A DNA stretch of 40,653 nucleotides from Balneolaceae bacterium (GTDB lineage Bacteria; Bacteroidota; Rhodothermia; Balneolales; Balneolaceae), in assembly GCA_020832225.1 (NCBI GenBank), contig JAFIFA010000051.1, positions 1 to 40,653 of the forward strand, given 5' to 3'. This document shows, in pieces, positions 23,919-31,973 of this stretch. How positions within the stretch are numbered: position 1 is the stretch's first letter; the number at the start of each line of letters is the position of its first letter. A program made the translations under genes and the position numbers. The notes under the pieces were generated by a model. That model was given only the letters and a program-made list of their open reading frames with translations. It did not search any database and was not told the origin of the DNA.

Positions 23919-25178
23919 TTAGGCCCTTCCCTTAAGCATTCCCTGCCAATAGATTACAGGGAGAACATCTTTCTTCATGTGATACATTGACCGACGCTCT
24001 TTAGCCTGATTGATCGGAAATGAGGGTGTCATTTTATTGTTGTAGTCAAACTCTGCGAGTATCAGTTTTCCGTAGCCGGTTAATAATGGGCACGAACCAT
24101 ACCCGTCATATGAGACCGATCGGTCTAGTTCACCTTTTCTGATCATTGAAGCCATATTTGATGATACCACCTTCGATTGTTTTCGAATTGCGGCGCCTGT
24201 TTTTGCATTTGGTGTATTCCCTGCATCTCCGAGGCTGAATACATTCTCATACCTAACGTGCTGCAGTGTATGCTTATCTACATCCACCCAGCCCTCACTA
24301 TCTGCCAGGAGACTCTTTTTCACGAACTCAGGTGCGCCTTGAGGCGGTGTAACATGCAGGAAGTCAAATTTCATCTCTTTCTCATCTTCCACTACTCCAT
24401 TTTTATAGATATCATAGACCGCAATCTTCTCGTCAGGACGAATCTCACGAAGATTATGTAGAAAGTGGGTCTTGATACTGTATCTCTTTATTGGCTTTTC
24501 AAGTGCCTTGGCGATTTCCGGCACTCCAAAAATGGTGCTACCGCCACTTGTAAAGTGAACTTGAGCCTTATCGAGCAAACCCTTTTTTCTCCATGTATCT
24601 GCAGCCATATACATGATTTTCTGAGGAGCACCACCACACTTGAATTTGGTATTTGGCTGGGTAAATAGCGCCGTTCCACCCTTAAAATCCTGAACAGATC
24701 TGTTCACATAATCCACGTACCTATATGAGTAGATGCTACTGATTCCGTTCCTACCTATTCCCTCTGAAAGTCCCGGAATTGCATCCCAGTCGATCTGAAT
24801 ACCAGGAGCCACCACCAGATAATCGTAGGAGTAGGTGCTTCCTCTCTTGGTGAAAAGTAAATTTCTATCCGGTTTAAACTCTGTTACAGAGTCCTCAATC
24901 AGCACAACACCTTCAGGAATTACACTCTCCATGGTTCTGTGCGTCTGCTCTTTATCTACAACACCAACCCCTGCGAGAGTCCAAAGAGGCTGATAGAAAT
25001 GATCTTTGGCCGGATCTATAATGGCGATATCACTATGCTTCAACTTTTTCCGTAACTGTGCCGCAACTGTTACTCCCGCCGAACCTCCCCCCACTATCAA
25101 AACCTGATGATGAGTTGAATAGAGCGATTCATCTTTCTCCTTAATAACTTTACCCGAATCTGTTTTTATCTCATTCAT
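23919..25178 (-). CDS. sqr: Sulfide:quinone oxidoreductase
   Basis: From ATG at 25178 the product has 419 residues. The FAD-binding start is HQVLIVGGGSAGVTVAAQLR, followed by DHFYQPLWTLAGVGV, the SQR signature, and TKFKCGGAPQKIMYMAADTW with the redox-active Cys, then FSLGDAGNTPNAKTGAAIRKQ near the end. These features fit the mitochondrial-like (type II) SQR branch, which oxidises sulfide to sulfane sulfur at the membrane and reduces quinone. The longer frame from 25241 is unlikely: the chosen ATG has TGGAG 7 bp upstream, and the promoter palindrome lies inside the longer version. It is divergent from the gntR gene. Confidence 0.93.
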   Translation of the reverse strand: MNEIKTDSGKVIKEKDESLYSTHHQVLIVGGGSAGVTVAAQLRKKLKHSDIAIIDPAKDHFYQPLWTLAGVGVVDKEQTHRTMESVIPEGVVLIEDSVTEFKPDRNLLFTKRGSTYSYDYLVVAPGIQIDWDAIPGLSEGIGRNGISSIYSYRYVDYVNRSVQDFKGGTALFTQPNTKFKCGGAPQKIMYMAADTWRKKGLLDKAQVHFTSGGSTIFGVPEIAKALEKPIKRYSIKTHFLHNLREIRPDEKIAVYDIYKNGVVEDEKEMKFDFLHVTPPQGAPEFVKKSLLADSEGWVDVDKHTLQHVRYENVFSLGDAGNTPNAKTGAAIRKQSKVVSSNMASMIRKGELDRSVSYDGYGSCPLLTGYGKLILAEFDYNNKMTPSFPINQAKERRSMYHMKKDVLPVIYWQGMLKGRA

Positions 25179-25227
25179 TGCTGAACTCCATTGATTAATA
25201 ATGCTCAGTTCAAATATCTGACAAAAT

Positions 25228-25243
25228 ACATGTAAATACAAGT
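25228..25243. promoter_or_regulatory. HutC-type operator in the sqr/gntR divergent promoter
   Basis: ACATGTAAATACAAGT differs at 2 of 16 bases from the palindrome at 23882-23897. It sits 50 bp before the sqr ATG and 65 bp before the gntR ATG, where one bound dimer could control both directions. Confidence 0.72.
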
Positions 25244-25307
25244 ATTGATATTTCGAGTTGGGTTCACTATTTTAAGGACGAAGATTATTAACAAACCACC
25301 GCTCAGA

Positions 25308-26096
25308 ATGAAACTCAAAGAAGGCATCCCTCGCCATAGCCAGATCAGCAGATGGCTGCGAAACCAGATTGAAGAAGGAAATTACAAGCCTGACGAAAAG
25401 CTGCCGTCAGAGAATGAACTGGCAAAAAAATTTAACGTTAGCCGGGTTACAATACGACGGGCACTGCAATCCCTGGAGAGTGAATCGATCATCTATCGAT
25501 GTCAGGGGCTCGGATCGTTTGTAAGTGATGACCGTGCACCCCACAACCTGATTCGCCTCACCGATTTCAACGAAGATATGAGCAAAGCCGGCCTTGAGGC
25601 TTCATCTCTTGTTCGCGAGTTCAAAACCATTGAGGCCCCCTCCTGGCTGGCTGATATTCTGGACATTGAAGAGGGCACAAAAGTGATACAGATCGACCGT
25701 CTGCGGCTTGGTGATGGTGAACCTGTAGCATTCGACAGCACCTGGCTGCCAATCTTGTACGGACAACTTCTGGATGAAAAGAGCCTCCGTGAAAGCACCA
25801 TCTATAAGGTACTTGAGGAGAATTATGACATACCGATTGTTCGAGGGTGTTATCGCATCTCCGCAGAGATCTGCACCGCAGAGCTTGAGACCGATCTTAA
25901 AGTCCCTGAACATTCACCGCTGCTGCTTATTGACCGGATCTCCTACACCATTGGCAACAAACCGGTCTACTACCAAAAGCGGTACTATCGCACCGATAAG
26001 GTTCTCTATGAAATGACCCTTGAGAGAGATAAAAATGGCAGCTCACCATCCGGAGACATGCCACTTAAAGAGTTTATACCCGTATTTAAATCCTAA
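25308..26096 (+). CDS. GntR-family regulator, HutC subgroup
   Basis: The 262-residue protein has an N-terminal winged helix (residues ~8-75: PRHSQISRWLRNQIEEGNYK, LPSENELAKKFNVSRVTIRR, GLGSFVSD) and a C-terminal UTRA ligand domain (~90-245) with IQIDRLRLGDGEPVAFDSTW and YYQKRYYRTDKVLYEM. HutC proteins usually repress neighbouring operons until a small ligand binds the UTRA domain. Two operator-like palindromes (25228 and 23882) place sqr, the YeeE/YedE pair and its own gene under its control. The DsrE-like and FAD genes follow with spacing of 16 bp or overlap, so they are probably co-transcribed. The ATG at 25308 is preferred over a TTG at 25245 that lies next to the operator. Confidence 0.9.
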   Translation: MKLKEGIPRHSQISRWLRNQIEEGNYKPDEKLPSENELAKKFNVSRVTIRRALQSLESESIIYRCQGLGSFVSDDRAPHNLIRLTDFNEDMSKAGLEASSLVREFKTIEAPSWLADILDIEEGTKVIQIDRLRLGDGEPVAFDSTWLPILYGQLLDEKSLRESTIYKVLEENYDIPIVRGCYRISAEICTAELETDLKVPEHSPLLLIDRISYTIGNKPVYYQKRYYRTDKVLYEMTLERDKNGSSPSGDMPLKEFIPVFKS

Positions 26097-26112
26097 ATAA
26101 CAGAGAAAAATC

Positions 26113-26538
26113 ATGAAAACACTACTCCTTATACTTTTAGCCGCAGGACTCACAATGAACGCTTCAGCAAGCACCGAAGATCACGATGAACTCTTTGTCG
26201 TACTGACATCAGGCGATGCAGAAACCCAGATGATGGCGATGGTTCTGGCCACTCAATCACTGAACAGGGATGTCCCCGTACGGGTACTTCTCTGCAGTGA
26301 AGCGGGTGAGCTGGCAATAAGAGATTCTGAATCACCTTCGTTTGAACCGGCCGGACGATCTCCTAAAGAGCTGCTTGGCGGATTGATTAACAATGGCGTC
26401 AACGTTGAAGTTTGCGGCATCTTCCTACCCAACCGTGAATATAGTGAAGCCGACCTTTCTGAAGGAATAGGAGTCGCATCACCACCGGAAGTGGCAGAGT
26501 ATATGAGCCGTAAAGATGTTCGGTACTTCACCTTTTGA
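26113..26538 (+). CDS. Secreted DsrE-like protein
   Basis: This 141-residue protein has a signal peptide (MKTLLLILLAAGLTMNASAS) and a DsrE/DsrF-like fold: LFVVLTSGDAETQMMAMVLA, VRVLLCSEAGELAI with one Cys, LLGGLINNGVNVEVCGIFLP with a second Cys in the usual sulfur-carrier position, and YMSRKDVRYFTF at the end. DsrE-family proteins carry sulfane sulfur on a Cys. A periplasmic version within a sulfide-oxidation cluster fits a role in presenting sulfur to the YeeE/YedE transporter or accepting it from SQR, which is inference. It lies 16 bp after gntR and overlaps the next gene. Confidence 0.82.
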   Translation: MKTLLLILLAAGLTMNASASTEDHDELFVVLTSGDAETQMMAMVLATQSLNRDVPVRVLLCSEAGELAIRDSESPSFEPAGRSPKELLGGLINNGVNVEVCGIFLPNREYSEADLSEGIGVASPPEVAEYMSRKDVRYFTF

Positions 26539-27683
26539 GAAAAAAGCCACAGATTATACCGTCTGAGAAACTAAAAACAGTCCTGATAACGGGCGCCGGA
26601 CACGCTGCGCTCCCGCTCATTAAAATCGGGAGACAGATCAGAGAGGCAGGCGGTCAAATCATTGTTCTCAACGACAATCGCGAGCTGATCTACTCCGGCA
26701 CCGTGCCACAATTTACAGGTGGATTTCTTGACAGGGAACAGACTTCCGTAGATCTCAAGCTGCTCTGCGAGCGTTACGGCGTCACGTTCATACAGGGAAA
26801 GGCAACGGCACTCAACCGGGAAGATAAAACTGTTGAAACGGAAACGGGTGAAATCATCCCCTACCACCGTCTCTTGGTCAACCTGGGTGCCGCCACAAAA
26901 CCGGCATTTAGCGGAGAGACAATCTACCCCGTCAAACCGCTTACCTCTCTGCTAAACTTCAGGGAGCAGCTTAAGAATGGTGATGCGGAGAGCCTTCTCA
27001 TTGCGGGCGGCGGTGCAGCCGGCTCGGAGTTGGCCCTCAATCTATCCCACCCTGATTCTCCATACCAGCCTCATATCACGGTTGTTGAAAGGAGCGATCG
27101 AATACTCTCATCCTTCCCCAAAAGACTATCTTCTATGGTAGCAGAGAGGTTGAAAAACAGAGGTGTAACACTCAAGATCGACACAACCGTTACTAAAGAG
27201 CTTATTCAGCAATTTGACCACACCATTCTGTCAGCCGGTAACCGACCTCAATCGCTGCTTCTTTCACACGATCTGCCCACCAGCAGTACCGGACGAATCA
27301 TCACTGATGAAACGCTTCGGGTTAAAAACAACCCGGATATCTTTGCGGCCGGCGACATGACCGATGTAGATGGCAAAAACTATCCCCAGATTGGTGTTCA
27401 TGCGGTGAAGCAGGGGCTCGTTATCAGAGAGAATATGTTGGCCCTTTTAAAAGGAGAACCACTTTCCCGATATAAACCCTATCCCATCAATCCGCTTATA
27501 CTCTCTGATGGGCCCGATTCAGCATTTTTTATTGCCGGCAACCTGGTGCTGAATGGCCGGGCGTTTGCCGTATTAAAATATCTGCTGGACATGCGCTGGC
27601 TGGAGCGATATACCAAAAAACCGAATGATAGACGTTCCGATTTAACGCTGATCCGGGACGGCATCAGGCGATCTAAGAGCTAA
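26535..27683 (+). CDS. FAD-dependent pyridine nucleotide-disulfide-type oxidoreductase
   Basis: The 382-residue protein starts with a FAD-binding loop (VLITGAGHAALPLIKIG), has a second nucleotide site in the middle (LLIAGGGAAGSELALNLSH) and ends with the FAD-contacting segment DIFAAGDMTDVDGKNYPQIG and GVHAVKQGLVIRENM. The pattern, including LIYSGTVPQFTGGF, is close to NDH-2/SQR relatives and to the flavoprotein part fused to SelD in some bacteria. The start is TTG, overlapping the dsrE-like stop by four bases (TTGA), with no ATG available nearby, so translational coupling is likely. It may pass electrons from sulfur or NAD(P)H to quinone; the substrate is not known. Confidence 0.85.
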   Translation: MRKKPQIIPSEKLKTVLITGAGHAALPLIKIGRQIREAGGQIIVLNDNRELIYSGTVPQFTGGFLDREQTSVDLKLLCERYGVTFIQGKATALNREDKTVETETGEIIPYHRLLVNLGAATKPAFSGETIYPVKPLTSLLNFREQLKNGDAESLLIAGGGAAGSELALNLSHPDSPYQPHITVVERSDRILSSFPKRLSSMVAERLKNRGVTLKIDTTVTKELIQQFDHTILSAGNRPQSLLLSHDLPTSSTGRIITDETLRVKNNPDIFAAGDMTDVDGKNYPQIGVHAVKQGLVIRENMLALLKGEPLSRYKPYPINPLILSDGPDSAFFIAGNLVLNGRAFAVLKYLLDMRWLERYTKKPNDRRSDLTLIRDGIRRSKS

Positions 27684-27732
27684 TGATCAACATAGAGCTC
27701 ATTCATCAAACGGCCTTATGTAGCCAGACTCC

Positions 27733-27942
27733 TTACTGATCCGACTGGTACTCCAGAATATCTCCCGGCTGACAATCAAGTGCTTCACAGATCGCTTCGA
27801 GGGTGGAGAAGCGAATCGCCTTCGCTTTGCCGGTTTTCAGGATGGAGAGATTGGAGATGGTGACATCAACCCGCTCAGAAAGCTCGGTGAGACTCATCTT
27901 CCGTTTGGCCAGCATCACGTCAAGATTTACGATGATTGCCAT
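27733..27942 (-). CDS. Xre-family regulator (short)
   Basis: The 69-residue protein is almost entirely one HTH: MAIIVNLDVMLAKRKMSLTE, LSERVDVTISNLSILKTGKA, KAIRFSTLEAICEALDCQPG, ending DILEY. This is the YozG-like group of very small Cro/CI regulators that occur beside DUF2975 membrane proteins (as in Bacillus YoaS/YozG). Two DUF2975 genes end 2 bp upstream on the same strand, so the three form one operon. The likely role is autoregulation of the membrane proteins. Confidence 0.93.
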   Translation of the reverse strand: MAIIVNLDVMLAKRKMSLTELSERVDVTISNLSILKTGKAKAIRFSTLEAICEALDCQPGDILEYQSDQ

Positions 27943-27944
27943 AA

Positions 27945-28574
27945 CTACACCGTCAGTTTTTGCTCATCGTGCATGATTGCGGCTTGATTCACGATCTCGG
28001 CCACCACATAGCAGGTAAATCCGGCCATCAGCAGAGTAAAATCGAAGGAGGGCGGCATTAACGTAAGTTCTGCCGTGCCGATGACAGACTCAAAATTCCA
28101 ACGGCTGAACCACTCATATCCATATTTCAGTGGTGCTGCAAAAAGCAGCAGCAGAGAGACCGTTTTAAGGTCTTTTCCATTTTCGGGTTCAAATACCCTG
28201 TCTAGCGCCATCGAATTGAGCGGTCGCTTCAGAACCGAGAGTGCGTAGAGGGTATATCCTAAGAGACCAACTTGAATTAACCCAACCAGAATAGTGGAGA
28301 TCGACAGCTCCTGAAAGCTGAAATAATTGACTCGTATGCCGGCAAACGATTGAAAAACAACCGTTCCGGGCTCAAAAAGCCCCCGAAGATCCTTGATGTA
28401 GCTGTTCGCCTCAAGATAAACCGGGAATCCCATTGGAAACAAAGAAGTACCGGTGACAAGCCCGATGATGAACATCGCACCAGCTATGACGGTAAATGCA
28501 AGTACGACTGCCCAGGCAAACTGTACCGTGAAACGGATAAGGGAGACTATAGACCAGCGTCCAGTAGCTTTCAT
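27945..28574 (-). CDS. DUF2975-family membrane protein
   Basis: The 209-residue protein has four hydrophobic helices (~15-38, ~92-114, ~140-156, ~178-196) separated by a soluble loop of ~40 residues after helix 1. The ending, TLLMAGFTCYVVAEIVNQAA-IMHDEQKLTV, is the DUF2975 C-terminal signature (F-x-x-G-x-x-x-xV-(I/V)AxI-(F/V)xxA...L-x-x-E-x-x-LTV). The ATG overlaps the stop of the upstream DUF2975 gene by four bases (ATGA). The function of the family is unknown; its members pair with small Xre regulators. Confidence 0.85.
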   Translation of the reverse strand: MKATGRWSIVSLIRFTVQFAWAVVLAFTVIAGAMFIIGLVTGTSLFPMGFPVYLEANSYIKDLRGLFEPGTVVFQSFAGIRVNYFSFQELSISTILVGLIQVGLLGYTLYALSVLKRPLNSMALDRVFEPENGKDLKTVSLLLLFAAPLKYGYEWFSRWNFESVIGTAELTLMPPSFDFTLLMAGFTCYVVAEIVNQAAIMHDEQKLTV

Positions 28575-29383
28575 ATCGTCAACTCCTGTTCTTTTTGAAG
28601 TTTAACGCCCTGGTCAAAACTCCAGGCAATGGCCAGCAGCACCAGCCCGAAAAGAAGCATTATCAGAGGCTGACTTAAACCGGAACTTACCGCCGATGCA
28701 TTTTCAAACCGAAGATCAGCGAAGAGATCGGGTCTGATAAGTGAGGTCCAGAGCCACATAAAAAAAGGAGCGGCAATAGCCATCCAGGCGGTGATTTTAA
28801 GGTAAAACGCGTTGTTTCGGGTAAAGAAGCCCGGGGTGAGAAGACCCGCAATGAATTTTCGCAAATACCAGATAAAAACGATTCCGTACAGAATCACAAG
28901 CAACATACTCAGTGAATTTGTTCTTGCATAGGAAACGAACACCTCTTTTTCGAGAGAGACCGCCGGAACTGCATAGCGTACCGGAACTCCATTTGTAGAC
29001 TCTGCAACGATCGTTCTACCTTGGATAAGCCCAAAATAACTGCTCTCCGAAGAGCTAAGCTCCTGATTGACCTTACTTGCCTTAAGTGTAAGAGAGTCTG
29101 AAAAAGAGACCCTGTAGACGTTATCCAATGACGTAAAATAGTAGTTCTCCTCATCAACGCCATCCTCCACATCAATCACCCGCTCATATTTATAGTTGTC
29201 TCCTAAAAAGCTTTGAGACACACGATAGCTCGTCTTGGCAACTCCTTCCAGATCAATATTCGGCGCGATTAATGAAGGCAGCTTTGCAAAGTAGAAGAGC
29301 CCAAAGAGAAATGATAAGGCAAGAATTACCAACGTAATATTACATGCCCAAACAACGATTTTTATTGAAAATGGTGACTTCAT
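28571..29383 (-). CDS. DUF2975-family membrane protein with large extracytoplasmic loop
   Basis: The 270-residue protein has helix 1 at ~10-32, a loop of about 110 residues (~35-145), then three helices and the DUF2975 ending (SQPLIMLLFGLVLLAIAWSF, then KLQKEQELTI). It is a diverged tandem relative of the next gene, with a longer loop that contains no Cys or known motif. It is the first gene of a three-gene operon ending with the Xre regulator. The start has no strong Shine-Dalgarno site. The function is unknown; a sensor or membrane-stress role has been speculated for such pairs. Confidence 0.82.
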   Translation of the reverse strand: MKSPFSIKIVVWACNITLVILALSFLFGLFYFAKLPSLIAPNIDLEGVAKTSYRVSQSFLGDNYKYERVIDVEDGVDEENYYFTSLDNVYRVSFSDSLTLKASKVNQELSSSESSYFGLIQGRTIVAESTNGVPVRYAVPAVSLEKEVFVSYARTNSLSMLLVILYGIVFIWYLRKFIAGLLTPGFFTRNNAFYLKITAWMAIAAPFFMWLWTSLIRPDLFADLRFENASAVSSGLSQPLIMLLFGLVLLAIAWSFDQGVKLQKEQELTI

Positions 29384-29658
29384 AGTATACTATTTATTCT
29401 AATTCCCGTACCTAATTACGGTAAATTTTTATTGATAAACAACAAAAACTTTCTGTTTATTAGTAATATGGCACCTGAACTAATCAACAAGGCACTAACC
29501 TTATAGTCGACCCTGCAAACTATACACCCCACAGGAGCACGCACTCAATCTGCTAAACCCCACTTTTAACCCACTACTATTGCAAGCCGTTTTGCTACAG
29601 GATTGAGAAAGCTCTATCTTAACAGGCTATCAACCATGAATTAAACAGACGATTTTAG

Positions 29659-29976
29659 ATGAGTTTTTTAAACGTATTTTTTCTGATGGGATCACCTGAC
29701 GGTGGTGGAGACGGTGCTATCATCAATCTCCTTTTTCTCGGTGCACTCTTCTTTGTATTCTACTTCTTTATCATCCGTCCGCAGAGCAAACGCCAGAAAG
29801 AGATTCAGAACAAGGTTTCAGAAATGAAGCGTGGCGATAAAGTTGTTACCTCCGGTGGTATGTTCGGCATCGTGAACTCCATCGAAGAGGAGACTGTTCT
29901 GCTCGAAATTGACAGCGGTGTGAAAGCCCGTTTTCAGAAGAGCTCCATCACCGATGTAAACCCGAACAAGAAATAA
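29659..29976 (+). CDS. yajC: Sec translocase accessory subunit YajC
   Basis: The 105-residue protein has one transmembrane helix (~residues 23-42: IINLLFLGALFFVFYFFIIR) followed by the family motif RPQSKRQKEIQNKVSEMKRG and DKVVTSGGMFGIVNSIEEET. YajC joins SecDF in the inner membrane and supports protein export. Length and motif order are standard. The gene is not next to secD here; ribB follows 135 bp downstream on the same strand. A short hydrophilic Gly/Asp stretch (GSPDGGGDG) precedes the helix. Confidence 0.95.
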   Translation: MSFLNVFFLMGSPDGGGDGAIINLLFLGALFFVFYFFIIRPQSKRQKEIQNKVSEMKRGDKVVTSGGMFGIVNSIEEETVLLEIDSGVKARFQKSSITDVNPNKK

Positions 29977-30032
29977 GAGTGAAAAGATAGACTCCCATTG
30001 AGGAGGGTCCCGCATCTGATTTTTTGCAGATA

Positions 30033-30076
30033 GAGGTGTTGATATGGATCTTATTGCGTTATCCGGACAACACCTC
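30033..30076 (+). promoter_or_regulatory. Leader hairpin upstream of ribB
   Basis: GAGGTGTTG (30033-30041) pairs perfectly with CAACACCTC (30068-30076), with an inner GGAT/ATCC. A second small hairpin, ATCTG/CAGAT, lies just upstream (~30014-30031). It ends 35 bp before the ribB ATG. It does not match the FMN riboswitch consensus; it could be the end of the yajC unit or a ribB leader structure. Confidence 0.4.
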
Positions 30077-30111
30077 AACAATCTTTGCACAGCATTTACC
30101 AAAGCATAGCT

Positions 30112-31335
30112 ATGAGTCGTTCCCCTTTTCATACCATTCCTGAGGCAATTGAGGATATCCGCGCCGGAAAAATGATCATCGTGGTAGATGATGAAGATCG
30201 CGAGAATGAAGGGGATTTCCTGATGGCCGCAGAGAAAGCCTCCCCGGAGGCGATCAACATCATGGTGAAATATGGTCGCGGCCTGGTCTGCGTGCCGATT
30301 ACGCGTCACCGCGCCAAGGAGCTAAAGCTGGACTACATGGTAACCGAGGGCGCCGATCCGGATGAAGCCGCCTTCACGATCTCCATCGATCACAAAGAGC
30401 TGACAACCACCGGTATCTCCGCACCTGACCGCGCGAATACCATCCGGGAGATGATCAACCCCAAAGCTAGTCCGAATGACTTCCGTCGACCCGGTCACGT
30501 TTTTCCGCTGATTGGCGTGGATGGCGGGGTTCTGAGACGTGCCGGCCATACGGAGGCAGCGATCGACTTCGCCCGCCTTGCCGACTGCTCACCCGCCGGC
30601 ATCATCTGCGAAATTATGCATGATGATGGTGAAATGGCCCGGCTTCCCGAACTGATCGAGCTTTCCAAAAAGTTCGACATGAAGCTGGTGACCATCAAGG
30701 ATCTGATCGCCTACCGAATGAAGCATGAGTCGCTCGTGAAAAATGTTATGAGCGTCGATATGCCGACCATCTACGGCGACTTCAAGCTTCATGTGTTTGA
30801 GGAGAAACTGACCGGCGAAAACCATCTCGCTTTTGCCAAAGGGAGCTGGACCTACGAAGATCCGGTTCTCGTTCGCGTACACTCTGCAAACCCCCTTGCC
30901 GATATCTTTGGGAGCAAGCGGAGTGATAAGACTGCTATTCTGCAGCAGAGCCTAAGACTGGTTGACAAGTCGGATTGTGGCGTAGTTCTCTATATGGATC
31001 AGAACAGCCGTGAGTTCTCCATCACCGACCAGCTTACCGCAATCCGCCTTCAGGATGAGGGACACTCCAAGGAGGAGATCAAGGCGAAACTTGGCTCCAA
31101 AATGGACGCCCGGGATTATGGCGTTGGAGCACAGATTCTTCACAGTCTCGGCATCCGAAAACTGAAGCTCCTTACCAACAATCCTGTAAAGAGAGTGGGA
31201 CTGAACAGCTTTGGACTTGAGATGGTGGATGAAGTTCCTATTCCGCTCGACCACATCGATACGGATCACCCCGAAGAGAAGCTGGATAAGCCACAGACAA
31301 GAGAAGGATTTCTAAAGCGGCTGATGCTTGAGTGA
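30112..31335 (+). CDS. ribB: DHBP synthase with degenerate GTP cyclohydrolase II domain (RibBX-like)
   Basis: The product has 407 residues. The N-terminal half (~1-205) is an intact 3,4-dihydroxy-2-butanone-4-phosphate synthase with DDEDRENEGDF, TTTGISAPDRANTI, RPGHVFPL and GHTEAAIDFA, which makes the four-carbon unit of riboflavin from ribulose 5-phosphate. The C-terminal half has the RibA fold (ARDYGVGAQILHSLGI, LLTNNPVKRVGLNSFGLEMV), but its zinc site, normally with three Cys in ECLTGDxxGSxRCDCG, reads SANPLADIFGSKRSDKTA, and the catalytic RGIGL segment reads SREFSIT. GTP cyclohydrolase activity is therefore very unlikely, and a separate ribA should exist elsewhere. The start at 30112 is preferred over the upstream frame extension (30085), which lies inside a leader hairpin region. 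Confidence 0.9.
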   Translation: MSRSPFHTIPEAIEDIRAGKMIIVVDDEDRENEGDFLMAAEKASPEAINIMVKYGRGLVCVPITRHRAKELKLDYMVTEGADPDEAAFTISIDHKELTTTGISAPDRANTIREMINPKASPNDFRRPGHVFPLIGVDGGVLRRAGHTEAAIDFARLADCSPAGIICEIMHDDGEMARLPELIELSKKFDMKLVTIKDLIAYRMKHESLVKNVMSVDMPTIYGDFKLHVFEEKLTGENHLAFAKGSWTYEDPVLVRVHSANPLADIFGSKRSDKTAILQQSLRLVDKSDCGVVLYMDQNSREFSITDQLTAIRLQDEGHSKEEIKAKLGSKMDARDYGVGAQILHSLGIRKLKLLTNNPVKRVGLNSFGLEMVDEVPIPLDHIDTDHPEEKLDKPQTREGFLKRLMLE

Positions 31336-31523
31336 CTAAGGGCAATTGAGAGATGAGTCGTGAGTCATGAGTCGCGAGTAATAGGTTCCCTTGAGGGGAG
31401 CAGAAGCGGAGGCAGACGAGGGGTGTAGCTAGAGCCTATATCTGCCGAGGGTATTTCTTTTGCTAATGGCAATCCCTGGATGTTTAGCTAATCCTTATAG
31501 GGGAAAGTTGACCCCGATGGTTC

Positions 31524-31760
31524 GGGACTGCGCAAATGCACGCAGCAATTGGCAGTAGACATTTGACAACCGTGAAATCGAGATTTGGCTTAGATCTGCC
31601 AATCTATTCTTTTTTGTGTTGCGGATTGATTTAACCACAACGAACACAACGCAGGAACAAAGGTCGCGAAGGGAAACTATGTGTGATCTTAGCGCTCTTT
31701 TGAGCTGTCTGCGTTACGAGTTGCGGGTTTAGTGATTCGGGTTATTGACGAGGCCCTTTT
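31524..31760. repeat. Dispersed intergenic repeat, copy 1
   Basis: The first 26 bases (beginning GGGACTGCGCAAATGCACGC) are identical to 40451-40476. Similarity continues through GGCAGTAGA...TTGACAA...CGTGA and, after a gap, through GGGAAA-x-TAT (31671 vs 40551), GCGCT-x-x-TTTGAGCT and GAGTT-x-CGGGTT. The second copy is cut by the window edge. Confidence 0.75.
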
Positions 31761-31955
31761 TTCATTTTTCCACTATAAGGCAATTCGGGCTTTAATTAGA
31801 ATAAGGGGAAGTTTTTACCACAGAGAAGGCGCAGAGAGCGCTGCGAAACCATTAATTAGATGTCGCCTCCTTTGAGCTTCACCCTTTCAGCACTCTTCAC
31901 CAGCCCTGAAAGGCGAACCAACTCAGCCCTGAACAACTGGAGTTCATAATAGCAC

Positions 31956-31973
31956 TTGTCCCGCCAGGGACAA
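31956..31973. repeat. REP-like hairpin TTGTCCC/GGGACAA
   Basis: TTGTCCC-GCCA-GGGACAA is followed by CATATGGGTAGAAACCAC and preceded by two AGCCCTGAA words. This order matches palindromic intergenic repeats seen in many Bacteroidota-type genomes that are often mobilised by a RAYT-type transposase; no such gene is in this window. Confidence 0.45.

Noticed and set aside
29977-30111. FMN riboswitch upstream of ribB
   Set aside because: The leader has hairpins, but none of the conserved FMN-aptamer segments (such as GGGTGAAATTCCC-like or ACCGGCGGT) are present.
31625-31760. Insertion sequence at the shared repeat
   Set aside because: No transposase frame or clear terminal inverted repeats; only a dispersed non-coding repeat can be supported.
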